Origin: Puccinellia tenuiflora | Lineage: Eukaryota; Streptophyta; Magnoliopsida; Poales; Poaceae | NCBI GenBank assembly: GCA_012064385.1 | Contig: QRDG01000533.1 | Coordinates: forward strand, 3,046,737 to 3,110,736 | Direction of reading: 5' to 3' | DNA length: 64,000 nucleotides | Shown: in pieces, positions 22,953 through 34,600 of the stretch | How positions within the stretch are numbered: position 1 is the stretch's first letter | Layout of the letters: every line of letters starts with the position of its first letter | Program-made: the position numbers and the translations under genes | Notes under the pieces: model-generated | Database searches by the model: none | Told to the model about the DNA's origin: nothing | What the model saw: only the letters and a program-made list of their open reading frames with translations

Positions 22953-24089
22953 GCATGAAACAGTAATGAAAAAAAATTAACCATGATCATGCAACCATAT
23001 GTGAACAACAAAAAAAGAAAAATTCTGTCCAGTATACATCAGATGCCATTCCAAAAACAAGACACAATGTCTATCCCTCTCAAAACTGGATAGACCCAAA
23101 AATAAGTTCAACACTACAGTACAAAAAATGAAAAGGAATTATGAAGAATCATCACAAGACATCTATATCCACAATTGGAGTCACAGAAAAAAAATAAAGT
23201 AAATGCTGCCGAATTTTCTTAGGTTAACAAGTCAATCAAACTAGAATATCAAGGACATGCAGCACAGTGAACTACCATATCACAAAACTTTATGCAGTGA
23301 TGGAATGTTGGCATCTGTCATACTGAAATGAACTGCTATGCATTTTAAATCTGCCTAGAGAGAGGGCAATTCTTTGTTCATTTAGCTCCAACGCATTTTC
23401 ACAAGGCGTGGTTTCTATAAATCAGCAACATATATGGGTATGCAAGTGAGTGTTTTTAGAATTTTAGTGACATGAACAAAATAGATATGCTAACAATGTG
23501 ATGATACACATTTATGATCCACTATCGGAAGAAACGAATACAGGATAGACCAGTGAACAGTCAAACTGCAGAATACGCACACAAAAATCATTAATAAAAA
23601 GCAACAAGGACACTTTTGAGCTATTTCTCCTCAAATTTTCTTCCCGCGGGGGGATGAACCATGAAGCCTCAACAAACAGTACATGAACCGAAGAATAGAT
23701 CGGTACGCACAAAGATAGCTAATCACACAGCTCGCACAAAGAATAGATCTGAACTTATGGACATCATGAGAATCTCTACCCCAACCCCTACCGCCGTCAA
23801 TCCCCTAACCCTACCCCGTCGATAGCCATGGATAGAAGTAACCCTACCGAGTCAATAGCCATGGATATAAGGGGGAACCTTCCGTCGATCTAAACAACCG
23901 AAGCAAGATACGGAAAAAGTAAGGATGGAGCGAAGAGACTGGTACCTTCCGTCGCCGGCGACGATTCCGAGAACGAAGATTAGGTAGCCGCCGCCGCACG
24001 AACACCGAACATAGAGACGCGAAAGGGAAAATGAGAAGAGACGCGAATAGGGGATGAAGAAGGAAAAGGGAGAAGGAACGCTGCGACGC
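22953..24089. other. 5' flank of Ulp1-like gene B inside the MULE
   Basis: An acceptor just upstream of the first coding exon implies a leader exon to the right. The stretch 23770-24060 is GC-richer and repeats CCTACCG..GTC..TAGCCATGGATA, so it may be leader or promoter. No other gene is visible. Confidence 0.4.
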
Positions 24090-24266
24090 AGCATCTAACT
24101 AGGCTGGCCCAAAACTATATCGCTTCAGGCGACGCGAGGGACGCGTCGCTAATGAGCGATATATAGGGTTCACCCCGAAACCCCAAAGGTTGCGGTTCGG
24201 TGATAATTGTTTTTTAGAGTTGTGGTTCTGTGATAAAAAATCCCGGTGTCAAGTGGTAAAACCTCT
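24090..24266 (-). repeat. Right terminal inverted repeat of the MULE
   Basis: Read on the minus strand it runs AGAGGTTTTACCACTTGACA and onward to ATATCGCTCATTAGCGACGC, matching the left terminus in order. Identity is moderate, so the two ends have diverged. Confidence 0.8.
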
Positions 24267-24268
24267 AA

Positions 24269-25527
24269 CCCTGCGTTTGGATGTCGGAAAAAAGCCTCGG
24301 AATTGATCCGATGGAATTGTCTGGCCGAATTCTATTGTTTGGGTGGCTGTGGAATTCACTCCTGGAATCGCTAAGCCAATTCCGAGCTAGCCCCGCGTGC
24401 GCGTCCCACCTTCTCTCACCGATTCGGAGGTCACAGGCTCGGAATCGCTGGGAATTCGTTCGTACCCCTTCGCGAAAACAGAACACGCATCCAGCCCGCG
24501 TCCGAGAGAGGAGATAAAGCCCGACCTGGAGGAACCGGCGGCGCGGCCGGCGGCAGTATGCTCTCCCCCCCCTCTCCCATCCTCTCGCCGTCCTCCTCCG
24601 AGTTCCTGTCGACGGCCGCGCTTCCGTCCCCTCCCGTGAGCGGCCCTAACCGTAGATCGATTGGGATGGGAACGGCGGCGGGATGAACGGCGCGAGAAGC
24701 CGACCACCACACCACCTTCTCGACCCCGCCCGCCTCTCCGGCCACGGGACCAAGTCCCGCCGCCGCGCCCCTGCCACACCACCTCCCTGCATCTCCGACC
24801 ACAGGCGTCGGCAGCCGCAAGCTCATAAGATGCAGCGCAAGCTCACAAGGTAAGAATTAAGAATTTCCCGTGCCTCCTATTTGCTTTGCTCCGTCTAGGA
24901 TGCTTGAGTAATAGTGATTAGTTGATTACTGATTCTCTGTGATGCATTTTGTATGCTAGTTGTTTTTTTATTTGGTCAGATTTGAGATGTATTTGATGTT
25001 GAGAATGGAGAGTGATGCATTTTTCTTTTTCCTTTTTTGTAGATTGCATCTGACTTGACTTGCAGATGAAACGTAAGCTGCAGCCTGCCACTACAGGAGT
25101 GGAATCCATTTTGTCTTGTCATTCGGAATATTTTTATTATTATGTTGTTGTGAATTTATTTGTAATATAATGTTGTGAATTTTTAATATTATGGCCGTGA
25201 TTATTTGTGCTTTTGTTGTTGCCATGAATTTATTCAGAATACTTTATAATATTATTATGTGTGAAAAATAAACATTCAGATGTACATATATTATTTTTCA
25301 TACATGTACAAAGTTTATATTCTCCAAATCAAACAAAACGTCGAATTCCATGGTTTGGACATCCAAACAGGAATTGGAATTGGGTGCTACCCTTTGATTC
25401 CGACTGCAAATTCCATGCACAACCAAACAACAGAATTCGAATTGCAGCCAATTCCCTTTCCATCTTGGATTTGGAATTCTCAGACCAATTCAATTCCAAG
25501 GCTCAATTCCTACATCCAAACACAGCG
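24269..25527. mobile_element. 1.26-kb Harbinger-like TIR transposon, non-autonomous
   Basis: The ends CCCTGCGTTTGGATGTCGGA and, on the minus strand, CGCTGTGTTTGGATGTAGGA are inverted repeats that continue weakly for about 150 bp. TAA is duplicated on both sides (24266-24268 and 25528-25530), the size and form expected for PIF/Harbinger. No transposase is encoded. The interior holds a GC-rich stretch (24500-24840) ending at a possible splice donor CACAAG/GTAAGA, which may be captured gene sequence. The element sits exactly in the right target duplication of the MULE and ends 146 bp before the CDPK start codon. Confidence 0.82.
24500..24846 (+). other. GC-rich possible captured exon inside the Harbinger-like element
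   Basis: The segment is far richer in GC than the rest of the element and its codon-like composition resembles a grass 5' leader exon. It ends at a good donor (AAG/GTAAGAATT, about 24850). No conserved protein is recognised in either strand. It could supply a promoter or a leader exon for the downstream kinase; this is inference. Confidence 0.35.
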
Positions 25528-25537
25528 TAAGTGAGAG

Positions 25538-25673
25538 GGCCAATTTTCTACTCCTAAAACCAGGACGAGGAAAAGGGTCTAAAGTCTCCGCCTTCCCCTT
25601 GTAGTTTTGATCCCAATTTCAGTCATCCTGCTCGCGACATTGATGGTAATAATTGGCTTAGCCGTCGACGACG
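25538..25673 (+). promoter_or_regulatory. Residual 5' leader of the CDPK gene
   Basis: Only 136 bp of native sequence remain between the reconstructed MULE target site and the CDPK start codon. No TATA box is visible in it. It contains a short upstream ATG at 25641 (ATGGTAATAATTGG). The transcription start may lie here or in the transposons upstream. Confidence 0.5.
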
Positions 25674-28600
25674 ATGGGCCTCTGCACCTCTTCGACCGCT
25701 GCCAGCACCTCTGACCCCGCTGCCGGCAGTGGGCTGAATAAGGAGAAGGGGAGGAAGGGCAACGGCGGCGGCAGGGGGATCGTTGCGTGCGGCAAGCGAA
25801 CGGACTTCGGTTACGGCAAGAACTTCGAGGCGCGGTACGCGCTCGGCAAGCTGCTGGGCCACGGCCAGTTCGGCTACACCTTCGCCGCCGTTGACCGCCA
25901 CTCCGACGAGCGCGTCGCAGTCAAGCGCATCGACAAGAACAAGGTCCGGCGCTCTAAATCACATTTCAGCGTGCATATGCTTAAACAGTTTGCATATATC
26001 GTTCTTGGATCTCGTACACAACTACCAATCATGTTTGTGAGATAACATACCATGGGCAATGCAAATTATTTTAAGAAATTTGCTTCCCTGAAGTTAGTGG
26101 GGTTGTAGCTGAATATACTGTTTTCCTGTATTATCACTTCTGCCTAGTATATTGTCAGTATTCAGATAGTGTGCTCTTATAGTATTTGTTGTCAATGTGG
26201 CGCACAAGGACTATGCGGTGAACAAATGCACAAATCCAATTCCAGCCATCCGATACCATCAGTGTGGCCCAGATGCATAGCATCCAACGTATGCCGACAG
26301 CACCTGTAATCTTTTTAAAACCTCCTGGCATTGAATAACTGCGGTTTGGTATTTGCCCTTGTAGCAAGTTGAATATTGATTTTCATGTTTCTAAATCGTC
26401 CAAGAATGACGGTGTTGTGGACTTAGATCCACAACGGGATAATTATTGTGTAAAAGATAGCCAGACGGCATGGCTGCGAGGGTTTGGGTAGACATAGGCT
26501 GAGAAGAGAGAATAACCAGGGACAGAATAAATTGATTGTTCTTGCTTGATTCGATAACTTACATGACGGACACATATACAAGACTTCCTAACTTGACATC
26601 CAAGTCATATACTTTTCTAGTCCTTACTGTTCCGAATTAACCTTTCCTAATCCTATCTCTAACTCATCTCTCCTAATTCAAGTCGTCCCTTCATAAACTC
26701 TTCCCTAGCCGCCTCCTTCCCTGAGTCTCATTGGGAGGCAACGTGCTAATCTGCACAACAGAAAGAATATCTGAGTCGGGTGGTTAGACAATCTCAGTGG
26801 CATCTAATTAACAACCAGTGTTCTAAAAAGCAACCCCCACTAGACGGGCGTATGTGTGACACCTAAATCAGCCTAGGTGGGCTAAGCGGGCAAGGGGGGC
26901 TTGCCTTTTAGAACAGGCATCTACAATGAGTTTATTCCAAGCCACAGATAACAAAGTTAAATGAAGTATTCTAACATATGTTAGTAGAAAATTATTTGGA
27001 TAGAGTACAGAAGTGCAACTGATTAACTGGAATACTGGATACAGAACTCAGTTAATATATATTGTGCATAAGTTGCCGATTAGTCGCCGACTAATCGCCA
27101 AGTCGTTTTGCCAAAATGGCGGCGACTTGCGACTATACAGCGACTATTCAGCGGCTTTCGTCGACTATTCGCCAAGTCGCAGGGTTTGGCGACTCGCTGT
27201 GGGTCGCGACTCAAAAACCTTGCAAATGAAGTGGATAACTACCTCTTAGTTATAAGGATTGCACACTAACTTCTGATGTACTGCTGTTGTCCTTGTAGAT
27301 GGTCCTTCCTGTTGCTGTTGAAGATGTAAAGCGAGAAGTTAAAATACTCAAGGCCTTATATGGACATGAAAATGTTGTACATTTTTACAATGCATTCGAG
27401 GATGATAATTACGTGTACATTGTTATGGAGTAAGTCTTGGGAAACCTATAAAGATGTTCATAAAATCAGTAGAAATTTCATTTCTCAGTAGCAGGTCTGT
27501 TGGGAATTTGCATGATCTTAACTTCTGTATGAGCCTCAATCAAAGTTGAACTAGAGAAGTTAATATGTCTGTTAATCAAGGTTATTAAGTAGGTAAGGAA
27601 TCCTAAGGTGTTCAACCCCGGCCTTACCGCCTAAGCGCCTAAAGCAGGCAAAATGCTAAGGCGCAGGCAGGGCACTCTCCCGCCTAAGTGTCCCTAAGGT
27701 GACGCCTTAAAAAATCATTGTTGTTAATGTTTGTGCTCAAAACTGCCAATGATTTGTTCTAAGCAGTTCAGCTTAGTGAAGCGTAGGATTTTAGTTTGTG
27801 CCTTCAAACGAGGTGTCATGTGAGGATAATTAGTTTGCGTTTAAAGGTGGGATGAAATGAGTTCGTGCCACTACATGCAAATTTCCATAATATTGGGATA
27901 GAAATAATGCTCGATTTACATGCGTTTATAGGGCCGTGCTATTTGGCACCAAGGGTCATGAATAGTTATTGATGTAGGGTGTTGCCCGATCTTCACGGAT
28001 TTGAGGGGGAAAGAGGATGAACACGAAGAACACGGAGGTGGAAATGAAGAACACGAGGGGAAAAGGGCAAATTCGTGGGGGATAACTCGCGAAGCCTACA
28101 AGGGAGAATCACCCGGCAACAAACCCCCAACGGAGCAGCCTCCGGATCCCAAAACCCAAGTCAACAACACGCTTAATGAAACCGATTTCTCTTACCGGCC
28201 GGTCCACCGATCCAATAGAATCACCGCAGTGAAAGATTGGTTTGCACTACTAGAGACACCTAAGTGAAAGAGTAGCTACAACAAGAGATTCATCATCCTC
28301 CTCGGAGGAACCCATCACGGGAAGGAGCAACGCTCAACTCTAGTTCATTCTTCTCTACCTCAAATGGAAAAGGGGGAAAGCTATTTATAGTCTTAGTACA
28401 AAAGGAGCTGAAAGGTGGGGGTCCGGCCTGGGGGCCGGCCTGGGCCGGCCTGGAGGCCGGTGGCGTCTGTAGGGGGCCCGGCCTGGTGGCCGGCCTGGGC
28501 CGGCCTGGAGGCCGGCGTCGTCTGGAGGGGTGCCGGCCTGGGGGCCGGCCTGGGCCGGCTGGGAGGCCGGCCGGCTCTGGTTGGGTGCCGGCCTGGGGGC

Positions 28601-31600
28601 CGGCCTAGGCCGGCTGGGAGGCCGGCCGGCTCTGGTGGGGTGCCGGCCTGAGGGCCGGCCTAGGCCGGGCTGGAGGCCGGCCTGCCTGATTTCGCCTCCT
28701 TCTTCCTCTCCTTGTCCATGACGCTTCCTTCTCCTCATCCACGCGTACGCCTTGGATGAAATCAACTCTTGGGCTTCCTCGGCACCTCCCATCGGTTTCG
28801 TATCCATCGTGTCAAACCTAGCAATGCAAATGGGCGGATGCTCAAGTAGCATACCATTCCAAAGGGTCGGAAATGAGGTCTCGAAGAGGATGGAGTTCAC
28901 CTTTGACGCCCATGGTGACTTGGCATGTGTCGGATGGTTTGTCCTTGTGATGGACGTGGGTTGGGCTACATCATCTCCCCCTCCTTCGAAAAGCGTCGTC
29001 CACGACGCTAGCACGTCCTCATCAAGTGAAGGAGATTGATGTCTCGACGTTGAAGTGGAAGTCACCATGCCGCTATTGATACCTATACGCACCAAAGACC
29101 AAGCAAAATATGTGTGTGCATGTTAGAGGAGCACATCATTGATGACATGTCCAAATTTGTTCATAACACCATTAGCACAACACAAATATATGGAATGGAA
29201 TACAAATGCAAGGTCAATGTGCAAACAACTCGTCCAAACATCCTCAAAATTTGGGAACACAAAATCTCCAAGAAAATTTGAGAAGGCTAAGAAAGCTATC
29301 TCATTTTGAACCATATGATGTTCATTGCATTGAAAGCGTCGGAAGGAGAGGTTTGTGAACCACACAAGGTGAGAGAGGCTCTTATCATCGCCATCATGGG
29401 TGCAAACAAAGCAACGAGAAGAGCAAGTGTTCATCAATTTTGTTGCAACACCAAGAAGATAACATCCCAAGGTCTCATGACAAGACATGCTCAAAATATC
29501 ATTATGGTGACCAACAAACATAAGGAAAGAAAAATTGCTCATCAAGTTTGCGGCAACACATAAATCATCTACATGGAAGATCAAGGGAGCATGAATGTCA
29601 CAAAGGAAAACCAAAGCACTCACATGTTTGCACGCGAACCAAAGAAAAGAGCAATTGTTCAATTTGTTCGATGCAAAACATGGAAAAGGAAATAGAGGTT
29701 GGTCGGAGCCACAACCCTCATGGTAAATGCTCTCAAGAGCTCTTTTTGTCAACTCATGTTCAGTTGAAGTTGACATTATGAAGCATGAGCCATTACACAC
29801 GAAATTCCATAAAAAGAAATTGTGTGCATGGTGCATGAATGCATCATCCATTATGACGCATCTATCCATTTGCACATCACCAAACACACCAATATCAAAA
29901 GGAATGTATGACATATGTGAGTGGTCAATATGCAAAAGGAAGGGTAAATTCTCAACATGGCAAAAGGAAGAATCTCCAAATTTTGAGAAAGCTATGGGTG
30001 CATTCTCATAAGACATCATATCAACATTATTGCAAACCAAGCATTGGAAAGAGAAATTGTTCAACTTCTTGGATGCAACAATGGGAGAAAATTCGAAAGT
30101 TTCATAACAAGGCATGTATATGGAAAGATCATCACAAATAGATAATTCCGCATGATCAACATTGATTTGAAACAAGGTATCACATGGGAATATGAACGAA
30201 GCATATGTGACATCAAAAGAAACATCCACATCATGCAAGCAATCACAAGTCATCATGTCCACTAGTGGGATCATGGCATCATCAACACCCATATGCGTAC
30301 CTTTGTAGTCCCGCTCAAGAGAAGTAGGTGTTGTGGTAGAGGTAGCGGCGTCCATGTAGCCGACTTGTACATCTTCATGTAAGCATGGGGTGGCATCGTC
30401 TTCATCCTCCATGTACATCTTCTCCATAAGAGGCACCATCATGTCGAGGCTTGGCGTTTCATCATCCATGGGACCTAGTACAATATGAGAAAACACACTA
30501 GAGGTAGAGGGTAAGTTGTTAGAAATCGAAATGTCCTCACTTGACCTATCAACTACCTCTCCCAACTCAAGGTGTGTATCACTCATTCCCTCAAAGTGGA
30601 AGCACTCAATCTCGCATATGGTGGAGGCACTCAACTCACTTGCACTCTCACTCAAGTGGGCTAGGTGGCTCTCATGTTCACATGGGATTGGTACCATTTC
30701 ATCATTCAAGCACATAGGGATAGGCTCGGTAGTCTCAACTCCATTCGCCGCCTTGGTTGAAGGGAAACTCCCATGCTCAACCTCCTCAAACTTTTCGCCT
30801 CCAAAGGTGAATGCCGTAGTGTGGGCATCATCACACGACTCCTTTGCCGAAGGGAACATCCCATGCTCGGCTTCTTCACTCGGCTCGCCGCCACAAGTGG
30901 TAGCATCTTCAATGCTCGCCTCCTTGGTCGAAGGGGAAATCCCATGCTCGACCGTCTTCTCGCCATCTTCATGGTCACCATCTTGTAGAGGTGTGGACAA
31001 TAAGCTCGGTGAAGAGTCATGTGAGGGCTTGAAGAACTTGGCTAAGCCGGCGATGAAGTCCTCGCGGATGGTCTTTAGCTCGGCTTGCTCGATCTCGAAG
31101 TCGGCGTCGAGCTTGGTCTTCAACTTGTCGAGGTCGGCCTTGAGTTTGAGAAGCATATCCCGGTCCTTCTCGGAGTGTGATTTACTCTTGGACGCCCTTT
31201 TGGTTGTGGCACGCGGAGGAGACTCCCTATGATGTGTACTTGCCACCATCTTGTATGTTGATGTAGACGCGTGATGGCGTGGCCTTGAGTAGCTTGAGTC
31301 CTCATAGTGACGTCGATGATGATCATGAGTAGACGTACGCCGATGAAGATCCTTGGAGTTCCTTGATGAAGACTCGTGTGCATAGGAACTTTGCGTTGGC
31401 CGCCGTCTCGAGGGTGAGGTAGCTTGACGTCGAGGAGGAGGACGAGTCTCCTTGTCCTCTAGGCGAAGATGCCTTGAGCTCCGTCTTCTTGAGCTTGTAG
31501 GTGCTTGATGGCGGTGGCGCTCTTGAGTTCGTGGTCTTGAGGATCGCCGAGGTGGGTACTCATCATCGGAGTCGTCATCAACAAGGTGTGTAGAGCCTCG

Positions 31601-34600
31601 TGGAAGATCCTTGACGTGCCTTGAGGAGCCGTAGTCGATGTAGGGTTCCACCACCTCATTGGAGTTGTAGTCGAAGTAGTGGTCCACCATGGTGGTGATG
31701 CTTGAAGGCTCGAAGTCGGTGTAGCACTCCATGTCGTGGACGGTTGCGGCATCATAGTCGTAGTAGTGGTGGTGCTCCGCCATGTAGTCCATGCTCGTGG
31801 GGGTGTCGTCGATGTCGGGGTCCACCATATCATCCATGCTTGGGGCGCCGTAGTCGTTGTCGCTCATGATGTCATCCATGCTTGGCGCGCCGAAGTCGTT
31901 GTCGCTCATCATGTTCTCATCATCATGGCCTCCATAGGATGCTCCGCTCTCACTAGACATGGTCAATCACAAGACAAGTGTATATATATGTGGAGGTGAA
32001 AGGAACTAAGAAACCAACCTCACCTAGTAGATAGTATTGGAACTAGTGGACCATGCCAAGAGAAACCGATACACAAGAATGCGGGTGACTTGAATTTCAA
32101 AGATCCAAACGCAACTCCAAAACACACACGGCTTATGAGTGGATAGGTATGAATTGTGGAAAGCAAATGGAACAACCGGAAACCAAGATATTGTAAAGGC
32201 AAGTAGAGAACCACGATGACCACAAAGCAAATACAAGTCGATCTCAAAGGATATGAGTGAAGCACATAGAAACACACGCTTTGATAAGTGGGACTTGTGC
32301 AACCAAAAATGAGCTAGCGATGGACCTAGCGAAGACTAAAGCTCGGGTCGCACAAGTACAAGAGAGAAACCAACTCGATTGCAATTTATTGGTGGGCTAC
32401 AAGATTTGCACAAAGATACCACACCTATGAATTTTTCATCGAGCTAGCGCGACCTATAAGAGATATGGCAATAAGGCTCTTTCTTTTTCTTTTCTCTCTT
32501 TTGATTCTTTTATATGCTCTCTTTTGGCCTCTTACTCTCTTTTCTCTTTTGCCTCTTACTTGCTTGCCAACAAGGACTATATCAACTAGCGCATACAAGG
32601 TTTGCTCGGAACACTACGAGGTATCAAGTGTGCAAAGCCCAAGCAATCATAGATGAGCTAGTATCAATAGGTAAGATAAGCACAAATGGCTTGGCTAACA
32701 AGTGATGCAAGGTGGGAGAAGGTTCGGGGATGTTATACCTTTCGTCGACGATCTTCACCCGTTGGAGTGGAATGTCCCTTCCTTGCTCACGAAATATGGT
32801 GGCAATAGATGATGGATCAACCGCCGTGGTGATGTAGAGCTTGTCCGTAGCTTCGATTAGAGACGAAAATCACCAAAAACGGAGTCCGGAGTGAAAAGTT
32901 ATGGCCAAAACAAAATTTCAGCAGGGGAACCGGCCTGGGGGCTGGCCTAGGCCGGGCTGGAGGCCGGCGGCTTCTGCCGGGGGTCCGGCCTAGAGGCCAG
33001 CCTAGGCCGGGCTGGAGGCCGGCCGACACTACCTTTCCGGGACGCGAAAATGGGCGATTTTGGGCGGAAAACGACCCGAAAAACACCAAATCGGAGGGGA
33101 AATCAAAGGAATTTGGCCATGGGAACGCAAAGGAAGGTAGATCAACAAGTATAGCAATGGATCCACGGATCAAAACCTACCAAAACTCACAAGAATCTCA
33201 GATCGAACCAAAAGCAATTTGAGGCTATTTTTGGTGGAAATTTTCGAAATTAGCAAAATCAAAGAAAATTTTTGTGGATATGGGGGTGGAAACAAAGGCA
33301 AATCCGTGGCAACCCTTGCTCTGATACCATATGATGTAGGGTGTTGCCCGATCTTCACGGATTTGAGGGGGAAAGAGGATGAACACGAAGAACACGGAGG
33401 TGGAAATGAAGAACACGAGGGGAAAAGGGCAAATTCGTGGGGGATAACTCGCGAAGCCTACAAGGGAGAATCACCCGGCAACAAACCCCCAACGGAGCAG
33501 CCTCCGGATCCCAAAACCCAAGTCAACAACACGCTTAATGAAACCGATTTCTCTTACCGGCTGGTCCACCGATCCAATAGAATCACTGCAGTGAAAGATT
33601 GGTTTGCACTACTAGAGACACCTAAGTGAAAGAGTAGCTACAACAAGAGATTCATCATCCTCCTCGGAGGAACCCATCACGGGAAGGAGCAACGCTCAAC
33701 TCTAGTTCATTCTTCTCTACCTCAAATGGAAAAGGGGGAAAGCTATTTATAGTCTTAGTACAAAAGGAGCTGAAAGGTGGGGGTCCGGCCTGGAGGCCGG
33801 TGGCGTCTGTAGGGGGCCCGGCCTGGTGGCCGGCCTGGGCCGGCCTGGAGGCCGGCGTCGTCTGGAGGGGTGCCGGCCTGGGGGCCGGCCTGGGCCGGCT
33901 GGGAGGCCGGCCGGCTCTGGTTGGGTGCCGGCCTGGGGGCCATCCTAGGCCGGCTGGGAGGCCGGCCGGCTCTGGTGGGGTGCCGGCCTGAGGGCCGGCC
34001 TAGGCCGGGCTGGAGGCCGGCCTGCCTGATTTCGCCTCCTTCTTCCTCTCCTTGTCCATGACGCTTCCTTCTCCTCATCCACGCGTACGCCTTGGATGAA
34101 ATCAACTCTTGGGCTTCCTCGGCACCTCCCATCGGTTTCGTATCCATCGTGTCAAACCTAGCAATGCAAATGGGCGGATGCTCAAGTAGCATACCATTTC
34201 AAAGGGTCGGAAATGAGGTCTCGAAGAGGATGGAGTTCACCTTTGACGCCCATGGTGACTTGGCATGTGTCGGATGGTTTGTCCTTGTGATGGACGTGGG
34301 TTGGGCTACATCAGTTATTCTACACCCACCCTGTTTCCTCGCAATTGTACATGGTTTTTACGTCACGTAAATTTTGTCTTATGCTGGAAGTCAAAGAACA
34401 TAAGAAATACGATGTAAAATACATATATCTATGTTGTTTTTGTGGGTCTTACATTGTTATGACTCGCATCTCACGGTCATTGTTGGTCAACATTAACATA
34501 ACTATTTTGTGTACTGAACATAATTATTTTGCTATGTAACGACATAAAAAACCCAGGGTGCAAAATAACTTTTTCTGTGCACCCCTGGGTGTACAATATT

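Larger units (their letters stand above)
3572..24266. mobile_element. 20.7-kb Mutator-like element (MULE) with transposase and two Ulp1-type genes
   Basis: The left end at 3572 (AGGTTTTATCACTT) and the right end read on the minus strand from 24266 (AGAGGTTTTACCACTT) are inverted repeats. They stay alignable for about 170 bp, through a TATCGC..AGCGACGC block, once a nested insertion on the left is skipped. The left flank GAGTGAGAG (3563-3571) matches the right flank AA+GTGAGAG in 8 of 9 bases after the Harbinger-like insertion is removed, as expected for a 9-bp MULE duplication. Contents in order: Ulp1-like gene A (-), FAR1/MULE transposase pseudogene (+), 5.1-kb tandem array, Ulp1-like gene B (-). 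MULEs carrying Ulp1-like genes are known in plants (Kaonashi/KI-MULE in Arabidopsis and rice, CUMULE in melon). I infer membership in that broad group from gene content. Confidence 0.88.
27970..34313 (-). mobile_element. Complete 6.3-kb non-autonomous LTR retrotransposon in CDPK intron 2
   Basis: Two LTRs (27970-28973 and 33332-34313) with TGATGTAG/CTACATCA ends are flanked by a perfect 5-bp target duplication GTTAT (27965-27969 and 34314-34318). A primer binding site for initiator tRNA-Met (TGGTATCAGAGC, minus) adjoins the right LTR, and a polypurine tract adjoins the left one, so the element reads on the minus strand, opposite to the CDPK gene. Between them is one 947-codon open frame and no reverse transcriptase, protease or integrase. 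The LTRs differ by about 5 substitutions and one 22-bp indel in ~980 bp, which marks a recent insertion. Confidence 0.95.

Noticed and set aside
22178..23011. Host gene with plant mobile domain
   Set aside because: It continues by splicing into the Ulp1 domain and lies inside the MULE, so it is a transposon gene.
24268..24272. MULE terminus extending to GGGTTAGAGG at the right end
   Set aside because: Those bases belong to the TAA target site and first bases of the Harbinger-like element; removing it restores the MULE target duplication.
28385..29095. Pro/Arg/Gly-rich frame in the LTR
   Set aside because: It is a translation of the GGCCGG repeat and lies within an LTR; the second LTR has a shortened version.
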